Below, piece after piece: positions 56,605 through 64,000 of a stretch of DNA of 64,000 bases. Every line of letters starts with the position of its first letter. The stretch's first letter is position 1. The position numbers were made by a program, and so were the translations under genes. The notes beneath the pieces are model-generated. The model worked only from the letters and a program-made list of their open reading frames with translations. It searched no databases and had not been told where the DNA came from. Origin of the DNA: Adiantum capillus-veneris (taxonomy: Eukaryota; Streptophyta; Polypodiopsida; Polypodiales; Pteridaceae); NCBI GenBank assembly GCA_014529385.2, contig CM043952.1, positions 61,830,119 to 61,894,118 on the forward strand, in the 5' to 3' direction.

Positions 56605-57497
56605 TCAGTCCACAAAGGGGACTAAGCCCAAAGCTTTGTAGAAAGCTTCAAGATTCTCATGAGACAATGCCTTTGTGAAAAGATCGGCAAGGATGTCATG
56701 TGTTGGCACATAAGCCAAGATGATCTCTCTTGCTGAGAGCCTCTCCTTGACATAGTGGTAATGCACTTCAATGTGCTTTGTGCGATCATGAAAAACTGGG
56801 TTCCTCGCAACTGCCAATGTGATCTGACTGTCAGTGTAGATAGTGTTGGCAGTGTCGTGTCCAACACCCAAATCAGCCATAAGGCATCTAATCCATACAC
56901 ACTCAATCGTAGCTGTGAAGATTGCCATGTACTCAGCCTCACAATTCGAAGTGGCCACATAGGTTGCTTCTTGCTCAACCATGATATACATGAACTACCA
57001 AGCATGAAACAAAAACCACTTGTGGACACTCACATGTCAAAACAACCAGCCCAATCAGAGTCTGAAAAAGCACGTAAGTCTGGCATCAAGGATCCCCCCT
57101 TGGGATAAAACAAGCCAAGATGTAAAGTGCCACTAAGGTAGCGGAAAATCCTCTTGACAGCCTGCCAATGCTTAGACCCTGGGCTATGCATACATCTGCT
57201 GACATGTGAGACTGCAAACTGAATATCCGTCCTCGTGTTGCATACATAAATGAGGCAACCACTAGCAGTTTGATAAAGAGTGACATCAAAAAGATAGCCA
57301 GCATCATGTAGACTCAACTTCAAACCTGATTCCATGGGAGTGGCAATAGGTTTCCAATCCTCAAGTCCAAACTTACATAGTAATGTCTCTATATAACTTT
57401 TCTGACACAAGGCAATACCACCATCACACTGCTTAAACTGTATACCCAAGTAATGATGCAACATCCCCAAATCTCTCATCTTGAAAGTAGCATTCAA
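56605..57497 (-). pseudogene. Copia RT C-terminal part and RNase H
   Basis: 57030-57497 has FKMRDLGMLHHYLGIQF, GIALCQKSYIETLL, YQTASGCLIYV and HWQAVKRIFRYLSGT. 56605-56991 has RNase H blocks: SNCEAEYMAIFTATIE, IYTDSQITLAVARNP and RTKHIEVHYHYVKERL. A frame change and one stop lie between them (56992-57029). RNase H would remove RNA from the cDNA hybrid. Confidence 0.93.
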
Positions 57498-57499
57498 AT

Positions 57500-58277
57500 C
57501 GACCTTAAATTCAGCAATATGTCTCTCATTTGGTCTAGTGAATGATCAGCAAATCATCGACATAAAGAACCACCATGAGAAGTACATCACCCTCACGCTT
57601 TACATACAATGTGCTTTCTACTAGACTGTTACGAAAGCCTTGTTTGATCAAATGATTGTCAGCTTTCTCATACCAAGCACAAGGAGATTGCTTCAACCCA
57701 TACAAAGCCTTCTTACTTTGTCCTCTTGTCCTTTTATGACAAAACCGCGAGGCTGCGTTACATAAACTTCCTCAAATATGTCACCATTCAACAAAGAAGT
57801 AACAATGTCTGATTGATGTACATCCCAACCAAAATGAGCTGCCAATGCACATAGAAAATGCACAGTAGTCATACAACAAGTGGGAGCAAAAGTCTCTTCA
57901 TAATCTATGCCTTTTTGCTGTGCATAACCCTTTGCAACAAGTCGAGCCTTATGGCAATCGATCTCACCATCCGGCTTGCGTTTCAACTTGTAAACCCACT
58001 TCGTACGAATGGCCTTTTTTCCAAGAGGAAAATCACATAAAGTCCATGTGTCATTTTCTATAAGTGCATCATATTCTGATTTCATGGCAGCCATCCAATT
58101 TTTTGAGTTTTGTGCTTCATGAAAAGAGAGAGGCTCCTCAACATCATGTAAGTTAGACACAGCCAAAGCATAACAATCTGATACATAAGATGCATGGTGA
58201 GAGCCTGAATGAGTACGACTAGACAAAGGTGCATCCAATTTACTGTCACGCAAAGTGTGCACCAGCCATTTTGGCAT
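57500..58277 (-). pseudogene. Copia reverse transcriptase N-terminal part
   Basis: From 58277: PLSFHEAQNSKNWMAAMKSE, WTLCDFPLGKKAIRTKWVYK, ARLVAKGYAQQKGIDYEETF and SDIVTSLLNGDIFEEVYV. After a frame change near 57693 it continues KALYGLKQSPCAWYEK and the catalytic VVLYVDDLLII. A stop and shift follow at about 57535. Confidence 0.93.
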
Positions 58278-58496
58278 ACCTCTAGCCTGCTCATTTTCAG
58301 CCCTTTCCTCATCAAGTACATCATGTACATCTGCATCAGTAATAGGCTAATCTGTAACATTTTGAGAAACCCCCATAGGCTATACATTTGCCTCATTCGA
58401 ACTTATGTTCATATTTCCACCACTGAAAAGAGGTGACAAAGTGTCATAAATGTCCTGTGATCTTACATTATTGTCTCTAGTACATGGTAGCAAGGG

Positions 58497-59112
58497 CTAA
58501 ACAGAATCTTCCACAAACACTACATCCCGTGAAACCAGAATACGTTTTGTTTGTGGATGATACAACCTGTAACCTTTGCTTTCAGCACTATAACCAACAA
58601 AAATACATTTGACAGCCTGATCATCCAGTTTTTTGCGCTGTGTTTGTGGCACCAAAGCATATGCCAAACAGCCAAAAACATGCATGTGCTCAATAGAAGG
58701 CTTTCTATCATGCCATGCTTCATATGGAGTAATAGACTGCAAAGCTTTTGTAGGACACCTGTTCAGTACATAAGTGGCACACATAATGGCCTCAAGCCAA
58801 AAAGAATGAGACAAAGCTTGACTTTTGACCATACATCGTGCCATTTCCATAAGTGACATGTTTTTCCTCTCAGCAACACCATTTTGCCGAGGTGTATAAG
58901 GCAATGTACATTGGTGTTTTATCCACACCAACGACTAGCCAGAAATGCATTGAATTCATGAGACATACACTCTCCCCCTCGATCGGAATGGAGGGTGCCC
59001 ATAGTACATTTTGAGACATTTTCAGCCATAGCCACAACTTGTTTGAAGCACATAAAAACTTCGAAATTCTCTTTAAGCGGAAATACTCATGCATGCCTAG
59101 AGTAATCATCAA
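58497..59112 (-). pseudogene. Copia integrase, second half
   Basis: 58870-59112 carries, in another frame, LHSDRGGECMS with the second catalytic Asp. 58497-58931 has NGVAERKN with the Glu, HSFWLEAIMCATYVLNRCP, FGCLAYALVPQTQRKKLDD and KCIFVGYSAESKGYRLY. Frame changes at about 59090 and 58925 break it. Confidence 0.9.
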
Positions 59113-60298
59113 TAAAAGTCACGAAGTACATGTAATTGCCCAAGGACGGAGTTTGCATAGGCCCACAAACATCACTATGCACAAGCTGCAACCTACATGT
59201 GGGCCGAACTGAACCATCCTTTGGAAACTTAGAACGCTGCATCTTACCCAAAATACAGCCTTCACAAACATGTTTGATAGGTGCTTCAAGAGGCGGCAAA
59301 GAAGCAATCATATCAGATTTCTGCAAATGCAGCAAACTGGCAAAATTCGAATGACCAAAACGTGCATGCCAAAGTTTTGCATCTGAAATAGCCCTTGAAT
59401 CTGCAACAGCATTTGCAAAATTTTGTCCACACTTGTCATACAAAGTGAGCTTATACAGCCCACGGCACAAAAGGCCAGATGCAACAATTTCATCACCAAA
59501 ACTAAGATCATGAACTGTACATCTGTCATCCACAAATTTGACTACAAGTCCAAGTCTAGCAAGTGCGGATACAGACAAGAGATTCTTCTTGATCCTAGGT
59601 ACATAAATTGCATCAACAAGTGTGAAAGAACTGCCATTAGCAGCAGTAAGCACAATGTTTCCAACTCCCTGAACCAGATAAGAGGCATTGTTGGCACAAG
59701 TGATAGAATTCCCATGAGGGACAGACTCAAGAGAGGTGAACAATTCACAATGTGAGGTAATGTGCTTTGTAGCACCACTATCGAAATACCACACATGTGA
59801 ATCTGCAGCAAATGGCAAGCATGCATCATGGACATTAGGATTGTAAGTGCACTCTGCACTAAAAGCCCATTCTGCATCGACATCAGCATTACAGTCTCCT
59901 TTCACAGAAGACTCAACAATGGCTGCATTTGTAGTGGAACCAACATTTGCAGTAGAACCACCCTCTTTCTTCTTAGCCTCTTTTGCCTTCAACTTAGGAC
60001 ACTGCTTGATCAAGTGATCATTAGCTTTACAATAATGGCAACGCATCTTCTTTTTTCCCTTATCACCAGAATTGCCAGACGAAGTGCTGCCAGCAGAAGC
60101 ATTGGGAACAGAAGTTTTGCCACTCGCAGCAGAACCATAAGAAGTGGCTGCATTGCTGTTACCACCCTTTCTTTGAGAAGCAATAAAAGCATGTTCAATT
60201 GCACGCTTCCTAGTCCTGTTCTTTTTGGAAAGTGACTCTTGCAACAGCAATGTGCATAATGCATCAAACTTGACAACTTTTGGATTTCCTTGGGTCAT
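59087..60298 (-). pseudogene. Copia Gag knuckle, protease and integrase start
   Basis: 403 codons. The knuckle CHYCKANDHLIKQC is at about residue 86. The protease has WYFDSGATKHIT, then VQGVGNIVLTAANG and IKKNLLSVSALARLG. The pre-integrase and zinc part has LWHARFGHSNF and CEGCILGKMQRSKFP, then LVHSDVCGPMQTPSLGNYMY and VTFIDDYSR. In frame with the upstream Gag across a TAG (LL*TIL). Confidence 0.93.
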
Positions 60299-60355
60299 CA
60301 GTCTCCAAGTACTAGCAACAGTCTGGTAGGAATCTGGTAAGGCATCAAGAATAGT

Positions 60356-60893
60356 CTACAGTAGGGAATTGTCTGAAATGACTTCACCTGCAGAAATGAG
60401 TTGCTCATTGATATCCTTGACACTAGCAAGTAAAGTGTCCATATCATCTTCCTCATGCATAATCTTCGACTCCAGCTCTTTACGCAACAAAGCAATTTTA
60501 GCCTCATTGCGACTTGCATAAAGACTAGCTAGAATATCCCAAGCCTGTTTTGCAGATTTCGCTGAATGGATGTGAGGAACAATGGTGCGCTTCACAGACA
60601 ACGCAATCAATGCATGAGCATACGCATCTTTAACATCCCAACGAGCTTGTTCTACCATAGGCAAAACAACTCTAACAACAGCAATCCTTGCAGCAAGACC
60701 TGCAACATCCTCAACATCGCCTACATCCTCAGAACCAGGACGTACATCAATGCCCTGCACAATGTTCCAGACACCCTTTGACACAAGAACATGTTGCATC
60801 ATATAAGCCCACATAGGGTAGTTGTCCCCATCCAATGTGTCCTCAGCAGCAAACATCTTGAACACATCTGTTGTTGTTGTTGTTGTCAGCCAT
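60356..60893 (-). pseudogene. Copia Gag N-terminal part
   Basis: The likely start is the ATG at 60893 (MADNNNNN) followed by a one-base slip into the main frame (DVFKMFAAEDTLDGDNYPMW). The Gag of copia type shows HVLVSKGVWNIVQG, AKQAWDILASLYASRNEAK and ELESKIMHEEDDMDTLLASV. It would form the particle. It ends at a TAG that was probably CAG. Confidence 0.9.
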
Positions 60894-61236
60894 GGTAAAT
60901 GTTGCACCTGATGTGAAAACTGCCCAAAAATAGGAGAAACGGAGAGAGAACAACACGTGCTATATAGCACAAACCGTAGAAGACTATAGGGCAGCTGTTA
61001 TGCAGAAAATGGCACTAACAAAAATTCTGCACAAAATGACGAAGTTGCCTGTGCAGACCTGCCTGTAGTGGAAACGGAGGCCGAAATGAGCCCAAATCGA
61101 AAATCTGAGCAGACCAAGGTCTACAAGCTGTCCCGAACTATTTGTCAACCTGCGAACGCTCGCCAAAGCTCACTGAAATCGTAGAAAGTGAGTAGAAGTG
61201 TACTGGAGCAGCTGGCGACTAAGCCCGGGAGGACGC

Positions 61237-61253
61237 AACCTGCTCTGATACCA
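61237..61253 (-). other. Copia primer binding site, initiator tRNA-Met
   Basis: On the minus strand TGGTATCAGAGCAGGTT begins 2 nt after the 5' LTR. The first 12 bases are the usual initiator tRNA-Met site. Confidence 0.95.
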
Positions 61254-61255
61254 AT

Positions 61256-61482
61256 TGTTGGAATTAGGGTTGCAGAGAAACACGCACAGCTTGGAGAAGA
61301 TGAAGGAAGATCAAGGCGCACAGTAGAGAGTGGGTTACTGAGTGTGCAATGGAAAGATAGATAGCCGTAGAGTGATGGGCGTATATACAATGCACGGGGG
61401 AAAAAACCTCCGAAAGAGGGAAAAAATGCCCCGGCGGTCCTAGTGTGTTCACACGCATCACTACCACATGTATATGGTAACA
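61256..61482 (-). repeat. Copia 5' LTR
   Basis: 227 bp, partner of 56303-56529. It would carry the promoter for the minus-strand transcript. Confidence 0.95.
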
Positions 61483-61487
61483 CTTGT

Positions 61488-64000
61488 GTGAAGGGTCTTT
61501 GATTTCTGAGATCCACTGCTGAATTTCTTCTTTTGTTTTATTCGAGGTGGACGTCATGGTTGGATCTTCATATTCATGCATTGTCGTTCTTGTGCTTGTA
61601 CCTGGCATATCTATGTGGTGAGCTTTGAAGGTGAATTGTTACAATCCTCCTATTTGTTCAGCTTCCACAGGGACTGTTTGTACTGGCTTCACCTGTGGTG
61701 CCCTTAGAGCATCCAAATCTTCCTTTGCCTCTACCAGCTGCTTTCTCATATTTTCAAGTTCTTTGTCTTTAGCTTTTTTCAATGCTCTATGCCCTGATCT
61801 CATAATTTTCTTGTCATATTTCTCTTGAGCAAGGACCTTCTTTAGATCCTGGACCTCTTTGGTCAGTGAGGTTGATTTAGTTGTCATGCTTGTGGAGCTC
61901 GACGTCTCCTGCAAGGCTAAAATTTGGGTCAGAGTCTTGCTGACCACCGCATAAGACTATTGTAGTTTCTCACTTTGTTCCCTTTCCCTGATTAGCTCCT
62001 CCTCTAGACTTTGTTGCTCAACCTGCAGAGTATTGTTGGATTCATTAAATTGTTGGACTTCCTTGCAGTAATATGCAGCATTCTCCTGTTTTCTTTGTAA
62101 TTCTGATTGGAGTTGCTGCTGGACTTTTTGCAACTCCTCGATTTTGTTTTGCAGCTGCAGTGTGCTTTTGGCTGCTTTTGTTGACTCTTTTTTATGTCCT
62201 CCAGCTCTAGTTCATGCAAGTTGTAGAGAGCTCTTTGGCATTGTAATTGGAGCTTGATCTGGTCTAAATGTGCATCAATGTCAAATGATCTGATCATTTG
62301 TGATCCCTCCGCTACCACAGCTTGCGAGTGAGGCAATCTTGGTTGTTTCTGACTTCTTTGGCCATGGTCAGAGGTACCAGCATCATCCGTTGTTCTTTCT
62401 TCTATTTTCTATGCTTCGCGAGCAGCTTGGGTTGTACTGATTTCTGGCAGTGCTGTCTCTTTTTCTTGAACTGCCTACTTTTTGACAGCACCTTGTCTGC
62501 CATTTGTTCAAGATCTAAGGCTTCTTCTCTTCTTTTTGTGAGTCAGCCTCTGAAGGTACCTTTTCATTCTTTGATTATTCAAATGTATAATCTTTTTGTT
62601 CAAGGGTGTCTTGGTCACCTTTCTCTTCTTGGTTTTTTGCTTTTGCCCTTGCCTTGGTAGATTCGTCAAATAATTTGAGATGATCAATGTGTGGCCATTT
62701 TGCATCCTCTCTTTCTCTTTGTTCCATTTTATGCTTAAGCTCATTCTGAATCCGTTCCCGCATATCACTAGCAATGTTCAAATTTTCCTTTGCTTCCTTT
62801 CTTTTGTGTTGTTTAATCCTTTCTAGAGCTTCTGATTTTCTGTGTTGTAGAGGCACATCCTCTTCTTCTTCTCGTTCATCATCCGCTTTCGTTCCCTGAC
62901 TTCTCTTTTCCTCGTGTTTCTGTTGGCGGAGTCTTTCCCTTTGTGCCTATGCTTCTTCCATTCTCCTTTGGGCTTGAGTGATGGGGATTTCCTTCGCCGC
63001 CCAAGTTGACCTCTTCTTTAGTCTTACGTGTCTAAGTGAAAATTCACTTGCATGTTCCTCATCTGAAGACTGGTATTTGGAAGGAGTTTCTCTTTCTCTT
63101 GACCTAGCTTCTTCGTTGTTGGTGCATCTGATTCCATCTTCTCGCTGTCAGTGTCATGTCTTCTTGAGGTCTGCCTTGTTTGTTTGATCTCCGGTTGTGG
63201 CCTTGTTGATGGTCCTGCTACCGGCTTTACTGCTCTTTTAGGTTTGTGGATCAAATCCAATTGTGCTTCTGCAGGTGGTAGCTCATCAATCACCCCTAAC
63301 GCTTGGTAAGAAATTCTAGTCAGCATTGGTCCAGTATTCATGTAAGTCTTGCTCTTTTGGCTACCCTTGATATTTGCTTCCACTATGTTGTCAAGTAGGT
63401 AGTTGCCAAACTCACAGCTGATTACTCTTCTTTTTGCTAGCCCCATTGTCATCACCATTGCCATGTGCAAAAGTGGTTCAGTGTATCGTGGTGGATTTTG
63501 TACCTTCTCTGAGTAGATCAAGTCTTGATAGGTCAATTTGTGTCCTCTTTGCTTTGGAAATTCTTTGTCATTATCTTTTGCAATAGATTGTGTGTTCCTT
63601 GTTGTAGGTGGAGAGCTTTGTTGATTATCTCCGCAATGATTTTAACCTTGACCATAGCTCCATCTTTGTCTGTAAGGGTGGCTTCTCCATTGTACTGAAT
63701 AGAGCTGATGAGTTCATGTGCTCTTGTGAAATTTGCTCCCCATGGAGGTAGTCGTAGAAAACTGTCTAGTTGTAGACACCTGGCCCCTGCTAACACTTTG
63801 GACCTCTGGTGTAATGCCCATAATTCCCTTGGAAAAAGGGTGGCCTTTACTATCTCTCCATCTACTGCTTGAAACTCTCCAATGAATATGTTTGCAGGCA
63901 TTGTTTCTAGCACCTGTTTGTGATATGAGCTTTCTCTTTTGAGGAAATGTATGTGATCTTGTATGGAGCCACTTCCAACTCCCTTTGTGCTTTTCTTTGG
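61488..64000 (-). pseudogene. F: extra ORF, N-terminal domain and coiled coil (runs off the edge)
   Basis: Read from 64000: HKQVLETMPANIFIGEFQAV, LRLPPWGANFTRAHELISSI, PPRYTEPLLHMAMVMTM, RISYQALGVIDELPPAEAQ, all matching C. A Lys/Glu-rich part follows (62508-62856, KRKEAKENLNIASDMRERIQ). Coiled coils are at 62004-62336 and 61639-61947 (LKKVLAQEKYDKKIMRSGHR). 61488-61608 continues toward the C-terminal domain interrupted by the copia element. Stops and shifts are fewer than in C in the first 300 codons. Confidence 0.75.

Larger units (their letters stand above)
56303..61482 (-). mobile_element. Ty1/copia LTR retrotransposon with CTTGT target duplication
   Basis: 5180 bp. Two 227-bp LTRs (56303-56529 and 61256-61482) with TGTTGG...GTAACA ends are flanked by CTTGT at 56298-56302 and 61483-61487. 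Minus-strand order: primer site for initiator tRNA-Met, Gag, protease, integrase, RT, RNase H, as in copia elements. It carries stops and frameshifts but keeps all catalytic motifs I can find. It inserted into the extra ORF of F. Confidence 0.96.

Overview
This window reads as intergenic DNA of a large-genome land plant made almost entirely of nested, decayed LTR retrotransposons. I found no convincing host gene, no rRNA or tRNA gene and no CRISPR array. The evidence for a plant is the element types: Tat-lineage Ty3/gypsy elements with a second, plant-specific RNase H or an extra 3' ORF module, a chromodomain chromovirus, a Ty1/copia element with an initiator-tRNA-Met primer site, and primer sites resembling tRNA-Asp. 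A gymnosperm or a fern would fit the nesting, but the sequence does not settle the species.

Layout. 1-864: unrecognised minus-strand fragments. 865-9581: E1, an 8.7-kb Tat element, minus strand, both LTRs present, near-continuous gag-PR-RT-RH-aRNH-IN frame broken mostly by TAG codons. 9585-16176: E2, a chromovirus, minus strand, its 3' LTR cut short by E1 and its chromodomain exon tandemly duplicated. 16177-18540: unassigned sequence with a copia RT relic. 18541-22895: the 3' end (LTR, polypurine tract, extra ORF) of a giant Tat-like element (A'). 22905-23670: a possible solo LTR. 23674-27614 plus 46609-46738: element B (gag only, minus), whose 5' LTR is split by element C. 27615-46603: C, a 19-kb element with matching LTRs and a CACAC target duplication. 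46906-48480: plus-strand Tat pol relic (E). 48520-49307 and 55315-56302 and 61488-64000: another C-like 3' module (F), split by D and by a copia element. 49308-55314: D, plus-strand non-autonomous gag-PR element. 56303-61482: complete-length copia element, minus strand, CTTGT target duplication.

The most unusual material is in C and its relatives. C carries, besides gag-PR-RT-RH-IN, a second retropepsin with W-V-P-K repeats after the integrase, a duplicated integrase zinc domain, and a roughly 3.5-kb extra ORF module (conserved N-terminal domain, charged and coiled-coil middle, conserved C-terminal domain). The extra module recurs in A' and F. A 22-bp palindrome repeats every 284-295 bp in two arrays, one in the 5' leader before gag and one just before the extra ORF. 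This suggests two transcription or packaging units sharing one kind of cis element. All coding regions here are damaged, so this is a fossil record of the system rather than an active copy.
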